Of a DNA stretch of 64,000 bases, positions 12,501-24,401 are shown piece by piece (position 1 is the stretch's first letter; each line of letters opens with the position of its first letter). The translations under genes and the position numbers were made by a program. The notes under the pieces are model-generated. The model was not told where the DNA came from, ran no database searches, and worked only from the letters and a program-made list of their open reading frames with translations. Source of the stretch: Anastatus disparis (Eukaryota > Arthropoda > Insecta > Hymenoptera > Eupelmidae); the NCBI GenBank assembly GCA_017163975.1, contig JAFFSR010000004.1:7006001-7070000 (forward strand). The letters run 5' to 3'.

Positions 12501-15500
12501 AGCGCCTTTCAATTTTAAATTATGCCTATATAACACAATATCAATTCTGATTATAGTGGAATTCCTAAGATAAAACATAGCTTCAGAGATCAGATTATGA
12601 CTTGCTTTGTTTACGGCCTATTTATAGATTTGTAAATTATAAATAAACTAGTCCTTCATAACGACGAACCATATAAAGGCATTTTCGCGTAAGGTTTATC
12701 TATAAATGAAATGTGAATAGATAGTAGAAACCTTTTATTATTTTCGGCCCAAATCAATGAATATTTTAAAGAATATCTAGCTTACTAAATTCCATTGATG
12801 CAGTACCATTCAGTTTTTAATTACGCTTATTTAACAAAACCCAAATTATGATTATAGCGGAATACCTAAACTAATCATGGCATTAGAAATTTTATAATGA
12901 TTTGCTTTGTCTATATCTTATTTATAGGCTTGTAAATCATAAATAATATACTTGTTACTAACGACGCAGCATGAAATGGCATTTTTGCATCAAGTTCATC
13001 TATAAATCGATGGTTAACAGATAGAAGAAATCCCTCATTATTTTCGGCCCAAATCCATGAGTAATTTGGAGCATAATAAGCTCACGAAATCGCTTTGATG
13101 CAGCGCCTTTCAATTTTAAATTATGCCAATCTAACACAATATGAATTCTGATTATAGTAGAATACCTAAGGAAAATCATAGATTCAAAATATTTATTATG
13201 ATTTGCTTCGCCTACATCCTGATTATAAGTTTGCAAATGATGAATAATCTAGTCTTTACTAACGGGAAATTATTGAAGGTAATTTTTGCGTGAATTTCAT
13301 CTATAAATAAAAATTAAAAAGATAGTGGAAACCTATAATTATTTTCGGTCCAAATCCATGAGTATTTTAGAGAATAAGTAGCTTAGTAAACCCACTGATG
13401 CAGTACTATTTAGATTCAAATTATGCTTATCTAACACAACCTGAATCATGATTATAGTGTAATACCAAAGAAGAAACAAGGCTATAGAGATTTGATTATG
13501 ACTTTCTTCGTCTACGGCCTAATTATAGGTGTGTGAATCATGAATAATATAGCTGTTACTAACGACGGACCATAAAACGGCGTTCTTGCATAAAGGTCAT
13601 TTTAATATAGAAGGTTAACAGATAGTAGAAATCTTTCATTATTTTCGGCCAAAATTTTCGAGTATTTTAGAAAATAATAAAATAATTAGCTAACTAAGTC
13701 TCTTTGATCCAGCAGCTTTTAGTTACAAATTATGCTTATCTAACACATCCCAAATTATGATTATAGTGAAATGCCTAAGAAAAAATTAGATTTAGAGATT
13801 TTGATATGACTTGCTATGTCTACGGCCTGATTATAGGTGTGTAAATCATGAATAATATAGTTATTACTAACGACGAACCATAAAATAGGCATTTTTGCAT
13901 AAAGTTCATCTATAAATAGAAGGTTAACAGATAGTAAAAATCTCTCATGATTCTGGGCCCAAATCCATGAGTAATTTGGAGAATAATTAGCTCACGCAAT
14001 CGCTTTGATGCAGCGGCTTTCAATTTTAAATTATGCCTATCTAACACAATATCAATTCTGATTATAGTGGAATTCCTAAGATAAAACATAGCTTCAGAGA
14101 TCAGATTATGACTTGCTTTGTTTACGGCCTATTTATAGATTTGTAAATTATAAATAAACTAGTCCTTCATAACGATGAACCATATAAAGGCATTTTCGCG
14201 TAAGGTTTATCTATAAATGAAATGTGAATAGATAGTAGAAACCTTTCATTATTTGCGGTCCAAATCCATGAGTATTATAGAGAAAAACTAACTTAGTAAA
14301 TCTCTTTAGAGCAGCACCTTTCAGTTTTAAATTATGCATAACTAACACAACCCAAATTAAGATTATAGCGGAATACCTAAAAAAAATCATAGCTTCTGAG
14401 ATTTGATTATAACTTGCTTTGTTTACATCCTGATTATAGGTGTGTAAATCATGAATCATATAGTTGTTACTAACGACGTACCATGAAATGGCATTTTTGC
14501 ATAAAGTTCATCTATAAATAGAAGGTTAACAGATAGTAAAAATCTCTCATGATTCTTGGCCCAAATCCATGAGTAATTTGGAGAATAATTAGCTCACTAA
14601 ATCGCTTTGATGCAGCGCCTTTCAATTTTAAATTATGCCTATATAACACAATATCAATTCTGATTATAGTGGAATTACTAAGATAAAACATAGCTTCAGA
14701 GATCAGATTATGACTTGCTTTGTTTACGGCCTGTTTATAGATTTGTAAATTATAAATAAACTAGTCCTTCATAACGACGAACCATATAAAGGCATTTTCG
14801 CGTAAGGTTTATCTATAAATGAAATGTGAATAGATAGTAGAAACCTTTTATTATTTTCGGCCCAAATCAATGAATATTTTAAAGAATATCTAGCTTACTA
14901 AATTCCATTGATGCAGTACCATTCAGTTTTTAATTACGCTTATTTAACAAAACCCAAATTATGATTATAGCGGAATACCTAAACTAATCATGGCATTAGA
15001 AATTTTATAATGATTTGCTTTGTCTATATCTTATTTATAGGCTTGTAAATCATAAATAATATACTTGTTACTAACGACGCAGCATGAAATGGCATTTTTG
15101 CATCAAGTTCATCTATAAATCGATGGTTAACAGATAGAAGAAATCCCTCATTATTTTCGGCCCAAATCCATGAGTAATTTGGAGCATAATAAGCTCACGA
15201 AATCGCTTTGATGCAGCGCCTTTCAATTTTAAATTATGCCAATCTAACACAATATGAATTCTGATTATAGTAGAATACCTAAGAAAAATCATAGATTCAA
15301 AATATTTATTATGATTTGCTTCGCCTACATCCTGATTATAAGTTTGCAAATGATGAATAATCTAGTCTTTACTAACGGGAAATTATTGAAGGTAATTTTT
15401 GCGTGAATTTCATCTATAAATAAAAATTAAAAAGATAGTGGAAACCTATAATTATTTTCGGTCCAAATCCATGAGTATTTTAGAGAATAAGTAGCTTAGT

Positions 15501-18500
15501 AAACCCACTGATGCAGTACTATTTAGATTCAAATTATGCTTATCTAACACAACCTGAATCATGATTATAGTGTAATACCAAAGAAGAAACAAGGCTATAG
15601 AGATTTGATTATGACTTTCTTCGTCTACGGCCTAATTATAGGTGTGTGAATCATGAATAATATAGCTGTTACTAACGACGGACCAGAAAACGGCGTTCTT
15701 GCATAAAGGTCATTTTAATATAGAAGGTTAACAGATAGTAGAAATCTTTCATTATTTTCGGCCCAAATTTTCAAGTATTTTAGAAAATAATAAAATAATT
15801 AGCTAACTAAGTCTCTTTGATCCAGCAGCTTTTAGTTACAAATTATGCTTATCTAACACATCCCAAATTATGATTATAGTGAAATGCCTAAGAAAAAATT
15901 AGATTTAGAGATTTTGATATGACTTGCTATGTCTACGGCCTGATTATAGGTGTGTAAATCATGAATAATATAGTTATTACTAACGACGAACCATAAAATA
16001 GGCATTTTTGCATAAAGTTTATCTATAAATAGAAGGTTAACAGATAGTAAAAATCTCTCATGATTCTGGGCCCAAATCCATGAGTAATTTGGAGAATAAT
16101 TAGCTCACGCAATCGCTTTGATGCTGCGTCTTTCAATTTTAAATTATGCCTATCTAACACAATATCAATTCTGATTATAGTGGAATTCCTAAGATAAAAC
16201 ATAGCTTCAGAGATCAGATTATGACTTGCTTTGTTTACGGCCTATTTATAGATTTGTAAATTATAAATAAACTAGTCCTTCATAACGATGAACCATATAA
16301 AGGCATTTTCGCGTAAGGTTTATCTATATATGAAATGTGAATAGATAGTAAAAACCTTTCATTATTTGCGGTCCAAATCCATGAGTATTATAGAGAAAAA
16401 CTAACTTAGTAAATCTCTTTAAAGCAGCACCTTTCAGTTTTACATTATGCATAACTAACACAACCCAAATTATGATTATAGCGGAATACCTAAAAAAAAT
16501 CATAGCTTTTGAGATTTGATTATAACTTGCTTTGTTTACATCCTGATTATAGATGTGTAAATCATGAATCATATAGTTGTTACTTACGACGAACTATAAA
16601 AGCGTATTTTTGCATAAAGTTCATCTATAAATAGAAGGTTAACAGATAGTAGAAATCTCTCTTTATTTTCGGTCCAAATCCATGAGTAATTTGGAGAATA
16701 ATTAGCTCACTAAATCGCTTTGATGCAGCGCCTTTCAATTTTAAATTATGCCTATCTAACACAATATCAAATCTGATTATAGTGGAATTACTAAGATAAA
16801 ACATAGCTTCAGAGATCAGATTATGACTTGCTTTGTTTACGGCCTGTTTATAGATTTGTAAATTATAAATAAACTAGTCCTTCATAACGACGAACCATAT
16901 AAAGGCATTTTCGCGTAAGGTTTATCTATAAATGAAATGTGAATAGATAGTAGAAACCTTTTATTATTTTCGGCCCAAATCAATGAATATTTTAAAGAAT
17001 ATCTAGCTTACTAAATTCCATTGATGCAGTACCATTCAGTTTTTAATTACGCTTATTTAACAAAACCCAAATTATGATTATAGCGGAATACCTAAACTAA
17101 TCATGGCATTAGAAATTTTATAATGATTTGCTTTGTCTATATCTTATTTATAGGCTTGTAAATCATAAATAATATACTTGTTACTAACGACGCAGCATGA
17201 AATGGCATTTTTGCATCAAGTTCATCTATAAATCGATGGTTAACAGATAGAAGAAATCCCTCATTATTTTCGGCCCAAATCCATGAGTAATTTGGAGCAT
17301 AATAAGCTCACTAAATCGCTTTGATGCAGCGCCTTTCAATTTTAAATTATGCCAATCTAACACAATATGAATTCTGATTATAGTGGAATACCTAAGAAAA
17401 ATCACAGCCTCAAAATATTTATTCTGATTTGCTTCGGCTACATCCTGATTATAGGTTTGTAAATGATGAATAATCTAGTCTTTACTAACGGCAAACCATT
17501 GAAGGTAATTTTTGCGTAATGTTTATCTATAAATAAAAGGTAAAAAGATCCGTGGGAACCTTTAATTATTTTTGGTCCAAATCCATAAGTATTTTAGAGA
17601 ATACGTAGCCTACTAAATTCCACTGATGGAGCACTATTTAGATTCAAATTATGCTTATCTAACACAACATAAATTATGATCATAGTGTTATACCAAAGAA
17701 GAAACAAGGCTATAGAGATTTAATTATCACTTGCTTTCTTTACATCCTGATTATAGGTGTGTAAATCATGAATCATATAGTTGTTACTTATGACGAACCA
17801 TAAAAGGGTATTTTTGCATACAGTTAATCTACAAATAGAAGGTTGACAGATAGCAGAAATCTTTCATTATTTTCGGCCCAAGTCAATGAGTATTTTAGAG
17901 AATAACTAGCTTACTAAATTCCATTGATGCAGTACCATTCAGTTTTAAATTACGCTTATTTAACAAAACCTAAATTATCATTATAGCGGAATACCTAAAA
18001 TAATCATGGCATTAGAACTTTTATGATTTGCTTTGTCTATATCTTGATTATAGGCTTGCAAATCATAAATAATATAGTTGTTACTATCGATGCACCATAA
18101 AATGGCATTTTTGCATCAAGTTCATCCATAAATCGATGGTTAACAGATAGTAGAAATCCCTAATTATTTTCGGCCCAAATCCATGAGTAATTTGGAGCAT
18201 AATATGCTCACTAAATCGCTTTGATGCAGCGCCTATTAATTTTAAATTATGCCAATCTAACACAATATGAATTCTGATTATAGTGGAATACCTAAGAAAA
18301 ATCATAGCTTCGAAATATTTATTATGATTTGCTTTGCCTACATCCTGATTATAGGTTTGCAAATGATAAATAATCTAGTCTTTACTAACGGCAAACCGTT
18401 GAAGGTAATTTTTGCGTGAATTTCATCTATAAATGAAAGGTAAAAAGATCGTGGGAACCTTCAATTATTTTTGGTCCAAATCCATGAGTATTTTACAGAA

Positions 18501-20029
18501 TACGTAGCTTACTGAATCCCACTGATGCAGCACTATTTAGATTCAAATTATGCTTATCTAACACAACCTGAATCATGATTATAGTGTAATACCAAAGAAG
18601 AAGCAAGGCTATAGAGATTTGATTATGACTTTCTTCGTCTACGGCCTAATTATAGGTGTGTGAATCATGAATAATATAGCTGTTACTAACGACGGACCAT
18701 AAAACGGCGTTCTTGCATAAAGTTCATTTTCATATAGAAGGTTAACAGTTAGTAGAAATCTTTATTATATTCGGCCCAAATTTATAAGTATTTTAGAAAA
18801 TAATAAAATAATTAGCTAACTAAGTCTCTTTGATCCAGCAGCTCTTAATTACAAATTATGCTTATCTAACACATCCCAAATTATGATTATAGTAAAATGC
18901 CTAAGAAAAAATTAGATTTAGATATTTCGATATTACTTGCTATGTTCACGGCCTGATTAAAGGTGTGTAAATAATAAAGAAAATATTTTTTACTAACGAC
19001 GAACCATTACAGGTAATTTTTGCATGAAGATCATCTATAAATGAAATGTGAACAGCTAGTAGAAACCTTTCATTATTTGCGGTCCAAATCCATGAGTATT
19101 ATATAGAATAACTAACTAAGTAAATCTCTTTGATGCAGCACCTTTCAGCTTTAAATTATGCTTATCTAACACAACTCAAATAATGATTATAGCGGAATAC
19201 CCAAGAAAAATCATAGCTTCGGAGATTTTATTATGATTTGCTTTGTCCACATCCTGATTATAGGTTCGTAAATCATTAATAATTCAGTCTTCACTAACGA
19301 CAATCCATTAAAGGTAATTTTTGCGTGAAGTTCATCTATAAATGAAAGGTAAAAAAATAGTGAAAACCATTAATTATTTTCGTCCTAAATCCATAAGCAT
19401 TTTTGAGAATAAGTAGCTCACTAAATCCCATTGATGCAGCACCATTTAGTTTTAAATTATGCTCATCTAACACAACCTTAATTATGATTATAGTGAAATA
19501 CCAAAGAAGAAACAAGTTTATAGAGATTTGATTATAACTTGCTTGGTCTACGGCATCATTATAGGTGTGTAAATCATGAATATTATAGTTCTCACTAACG
19601 ACGAACCATAAAAGGTCATTTTTGCATGAAGTTTATCTATAATTGAAAGGTTAACAAATAGTATAAATCCCTCATTATTTTCGGCCCAAATCCATGAGTA
19701 TTTTAGAAAATAATAAAATGATTATCTAACTAAATCTCTCCGATCCAGCAGCTTATAGTTACAAATTATGCTTATCTAACACAACCCAAATTATGATTAT
19801 AGTAAAATGCCTAAGAAAAAAATAGATTTAGAGATTTCGATATGACTTGCTATGTCTACGGCCTGATTATAGGTGTGTAAATAATGAATAATATAGTTGT
19901 TACTAACGACGAACTATTAAAGGTAATTTTTGCGTGAAGATCATCTATAAATGAAACGTAAACAGCTAGTAGAAACCTTTCATTATTTGCAGTCCAAATC
20001 CATGAGTAGTATAAAGAATAACTAACTTA
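9500..20029. repeat. Satellite array of ~302-bp monomers with a 2,113-bp higher-order unit
   Basis: Around 35 monomers in one orientation. Each holds the boxes 'gattatagtggaatacc', 'gcagcgcctttcaatttt', 'ccaaatccatgagtaatt' and 'catctataaat'. Between ~10.5 and ~17.3 kb, blocks of seven monomers repeat every 2,113 bases: equivalent points are 10887, 13000 and 15113, and 12098, 14211 and 16324. Copies one period apart are almost identical, while neighbouring monomers differ clearly. The flanks (before ~10.5 kb and after ~17.3 kb) consist of more diverged monomers without that order. The small minus-strand open frames of 78-92 codons recur only because the DNA recurs. No start of the array is sharp on the left; on the right it stops at a foldback fragment. 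Confidence 0.9.
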
Positions 20030-20385
20030 CCAGGAGAGGCTATGAGCTTCGGGTCACAGATCTTGACGAAACTTTGGAATATATTTTGAGGTACCAAAAT
20101 ATGAGTAAAGCCAGAGCGGTACGGTCTAACGCTTCGAAAAACTGAAATGATAGACGTTTCTAGTCTTATTTGAAGAAAAATGTAAAAAAAAAGCTCCTAA
20201 TTGAAGTGTGAATAATCCAGTCTAGAAATGTTTTTTATAAATCAACAGGGACTACAATAAAAGTACAGAAAACAAGCTTTAATTTGCAGTTTTCAGAATT
20301 GAAAAATAATAATTAGAACCAGAGATATGTTCGTTCAAAGTTAAGAAGCAAGAAAGTATCAAAAATCACGAAATCACTGTCCTTT
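20030..20385. mobile_element. Half of a CCAGGAGAGG-family foldback element
   Basis: Starts exactly with CCAGGAGAGGCTATGAGC, directly after satellite DNA. It continues through the family arm (GTACCAAAATATGAGTAAAG, GGTCTAACGCTTCGAAAAAC) and fades near 20385. The opposite arm is missing. Confidence 0.75.
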
Positions 20386-20589
20386 AGAATTTAGAGTTAT
20401 TCTCAATTATATATTACCACGTATTTTCTTAATATTTTTAGCATATTAAATATGATCATTTTTTCATGTTATTTCATTAACATATCATAGTAATTTAAAT
20501 ATAACAGTAATTTAAAGAGCTATAAATGAATGATTGAGGTATAAGCGATTCTTAATCTCTGTTTCTCTATTGAAGTACATATAACAAAG

Positions 20590-20760
20590 ATCATAGGTTT
20601 GGATTTATAAGCTGATGATGTATCGATTGTCGCGAATAATGACAACAATTTGAAATTTATTAACAAAGAATTGAAATCACACTGATCAGGCGCCTTAGTG
20701 TATTCGAATTTGGCATTATTGTCACAGATTATAGCGAAAAGTCTTTAGGAAGCGCTGATT
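20590..20760 (+). pseudogene. LINE reverse transcriptase fragment, decayed
   Basis: One frame reads a recognisable piece of a non-LTR retrotransposon polymerase. It has the catalytic ADD with the preceding Tyr changed to a stop codon, followed by VSIVANND, a helix ending in LKFINKELKSH, another stop, and SGALVYSN. The spacing from ADD to SGA fits the palm region of LINE reverse transcriptases. No other part of the element is visible. The clade cannot be assigned. Confidence 0.6.
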
Positions 20761-21272
20761 ATTTGCAGCAAGATTTATGTATTTATTGGTAAGCATATTT
20801 TAACGTTTGATTAAATAATGCAAATATTTATCCTGTATTATTTTTGCATTGGAAATGCAACTATTTTTCACGTTTATTGACTATCTATTAGTAGAATAAT
20901 GCGCACACATAATACGTCACGTTGATATAAAGAGGTAAATATCAAATTTCAAGATGTAGACTATACTTAATCGATGAGAACGCTTAATTAGGTAGAATTA
21001 AACGAGTTTCATTAATTGAGACTCACAAGCTGATGATTAGACAATTATTGCAATCCGAAAATATAACCTAAACCCTGTTGATATATGATTACTTATCATT
21101 CAGTAAAATTATTGTTATACAAATACCATTTTTGTAAAAATATACATGAGTTCTCTTCCTATCTAACTTACAATTGTTCGCAGTGAAAAATAAACTTATA
21201 ATCTCGAAAATAAATGCAAGAGTTTATATTTAGCTTCTTTACAGAAAAAACAAGTTTTTTATGATTTATAAT

Positions 21273-21677
21273 TTAAGGGGAATCCTCATACCGACATAGA
21301 GTTCTATCTTATCTACATTTAAATTATTAATTTTAATAAAAATTTAACTATTCATGACTGAAATTCGTAGGAGAGGCACATTCTTAACATGTCAAAAAAT
21401 TTATTGCCACGTTAAAAGACAATATAAAGGTAAAAATAAAGGCGAAAACTGCTTAATACGATTAACTTTTCAATGTAGTTATGAATAATCGTATTATGCA
21501 GTTTTTGTCTTCATTTTCACTTTTATTCTGTATTTTGACGTTGCAATAAATTCTTTAGAATGTTAAGAATGTGCCTTTTCTATGAATTTTACTCAAAAAT
21601 AGTTAAATTTTTATTAAAACGCATAATTCAAATGTAGATAAGGTAGATCTCTGTGCCGGTATGAGGACACCCCTTAA
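21273..21677. mobile_element. TTAA-flanked foldback (MITE-like) element
   Basis: TTAA followed by GGGG and 'tcctcataccg' on the left pairs with 'cggtatgagga', CCCC and TTAA on the right. Inner arms match over ~180 bases on each side, for example 'aggcacattcttaacat' against 'atgttaagaatgtgcct'. TTAA at both ends suits piggyBac-like target preference, but the class is not proven. Confidence 0.7.
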
Positions 21678-22249
21678 TAATTATTGAGGTAATGCATGGT
21701 ACTTATATGTGATTCAGATTAAGATAATTAGTTTCATAAGTTGCTAGTGTCAAAATCAAGTTGTTTTATACGAATTAGAAGACAAGTTATATATATTAAT
21801 AATGAAGAATATGAGCATGTAGCTAGAAGAGGTATAAGATTTTTAACAAGTAGGAGCATTGAGTATAGTATATTGATCAATGATAATCATTTTTTCAGCT
21901 GCTGTTAGATACCTTCACTGATTTAGCAATTAAATAAGATAATATTATATCTGGGTTCGTATTAACTATTTTTTAACCCGACAGAAGGAATAAAGCTTTT
22001 TTTCACGGATTAGAAAATGCTATTTGGCATCCACAGGGTTAAAAATAATTAGTAATTTTCATCTTGTGCATTAACTTTACTCACAATTATTAAAAATCTA
22101 GAATAACAAATTTCCAGACTGGAAAAAAAAATATTTTGTATTGTTTAGTATATGTTATAGTATTTTAGAATTATTCACTTAAGTATTTTACTAACAATCG
22201 TTTTAACATAAAAATCTACCTGTTCGAATTTGAGGAGTTTGAATTTAAA

Positions 22250-23900
22250 ATAAATGAGAAATTAACATTACAAAGTGACGTATTTTTTATTGATTTTTGT
22301 ATTATTCATGACATTTCAAAATTATTTTTAATTTTAATCATATTTTTAATCATTATTTAATCTTGATCTTATTATTATATTAATAACAGAACTTGTAACA
22401 TTATGTAGCCATTGTATTATATACTTAGTAATATTTTTCATATTTATATCAAATATTATACAAGTTATATTAAACACTTACAAAGTGCCGAGTTACAATC
22501 GAAACCAAAAATTATTTTTAAATATATTAGTCGCCGAACCTGTAAGATATACAATATAAAGTATTATATACTAAATGTACTTTTTTTATTATACTTATAT
22601 CAAATATCACATAAGCTTTCATGAAAATTCTTACAAGGTATCAAATTGCAATATAATATCAAAGAAAACATTTTTTCAAAAGATATCTAGTATAGTACAT
22701 ATTAAGTGATATACTGAATGTAATGTTTGGTATTGAACATTAAGTGACATGTATTTTTATTGGTTTTTATATCAATCATGACATTTAAAAAGTATTTTTA
22801 TTCTTCATCAGATTTTTAATCATAATTTAATCTTTATCTTATTATTGTAATAATCACAGAACTTGTATCATTATGTATGTATTGTATTACATATCAAGTG
22901 ATATTTTTTTATATGTTTATATCAAATATTAGACAAGTTACATTAAATGAGTACAAGGTACTTATCAAGTGCCAAGTTACAATAAAAACAAAAAATTATT
23001 TTAAAAATACATTAGTTGTAGAACTTGTAAGATACAATGTAAAGTAGTGTATACTAAATTATGTGCTTTATTTACTATACTTATTTTAAATATCACATAA
23101 GTTTTCATGAAAATCCTTTAAAGGTATCAAATTGTAATATAATATAAAAGGAAACGTATTTTCAAAAGATACATAGTATAGCATATATCAACTGATATAC
23201 TTAATATGATATTTGGTATTGAACATCAAGTAACATGTAATTTTTAAGAATCAAATACATAAATTAAATAAAAAACGCTTGTTTTAAATATCATGTTAGT
23301 TATTTTAAACAAACTTATAATAAAACTATTCAAAAGTAGATATTTAGTAAGATAAATGATATGTAGTATTATATACTATATGATGTTTTTTTAGTATAAA
23401 AAACCTTACAAACTATTAAATCGTAACATAATTTTAAAGAAAACGTATTTTAAAAAGATACATATTATAGTACATATAAATGTATGTACTGAATGTAGTG
23501 TTTGGTATTGAATACCAAGTAATATCTATTTTTTATGAATAGAAAACATAAATTAAATCAAGAACGCTTATTTTAAATATCACATTCGTTATTTGGAACA
23601 CACTTGTAACAAAACTTAAAGAATAGATATTTTATATTTAGAAAGATATATAATATATAGTATTATATACTGTATATACTTTTTATAGTATACTTATATT
23701 AAATATCACATACACTTTCATAAAAAACCTTACAAAGTATTAAATCGCAATATAATATCAAAAAAAGTTTTTGAAAGATGCGTATTATAACACATATAAA
23801 CGTATATACTAAACGTAGTGTTTGGTATATACGTATATATAATACCAAGTAATATGTATTTTTTTAAAAATCAAATACATACATTGAATCAGGAACAAGT
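22250..23900. repeat. Degenerate long tandem repeats, AT-rich
   Basis: A block around 22270-22620 recurs at ~22735-23110 (shared 'tcatgacattt', 'aatcttatcttatta'-type and 'atcaaatatta.acaagtt' boxes). Shorter versions with 'tttggtattgaa.a.caagtaa' recur near 22727, 23212, 23498 and 23820. Divergence is substantial. The open frame at 22412-22624 lies inside this repeat and is not called. Bases 21678-22249 show nothing. Confidence 0.55.
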
Positions 23901-23948
23901 AAAAAATGTACTTTAAAGTGTACTAGTTGTCGATATACACTTGTGTAT

Positions 23949-24348
23949 TCATTTATTATAGCGATTAGATATTCGCGTTTTAATTTGTTTTACTGTGCGT
24001 CTTTGTAATCTTATGTCTGTTTTTATAATGTTCCGTATCTCCTTAGCAGATGGATACGTTCGATTCCTTAAATTTTCCGCAAAATTTTCTTCAACTGCTA
24101 ATATTTCTTCACGATTCCAAGATCTTCGGATGATGCGCTCTAAGCAGAAATTAAAATAAATTTAAATATATGAATAAATTTTGTACTGAAGTCATATGAT
24201 ATACAAAGATTTTTAAACTATCAAAAATTTCAAATACCAAATATTGACAATATAATGTAGCAAAAATATATTAGCACCTGATTTTAAATTTTGAATTGCC
24301 CAAACTTTAATGGTTACTATAAGTTTTTAATGAATTATATGATTTATA

Positions 24349-24401
<53 letters not shown>

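Noticed and set aside
10887..18362. Series of 78-92-codon minus-strand frames
   Set aside because: They lie in satellite monomers, repeat with the monomer and the 2,113-base period, and have no promoter or coding character.
9500..20029. CRISPR-like regular repeats
   Set aside because: Repeats are ~302 bases with no short spacer structure, in a eukaryotic genome; this is satellite DNA.
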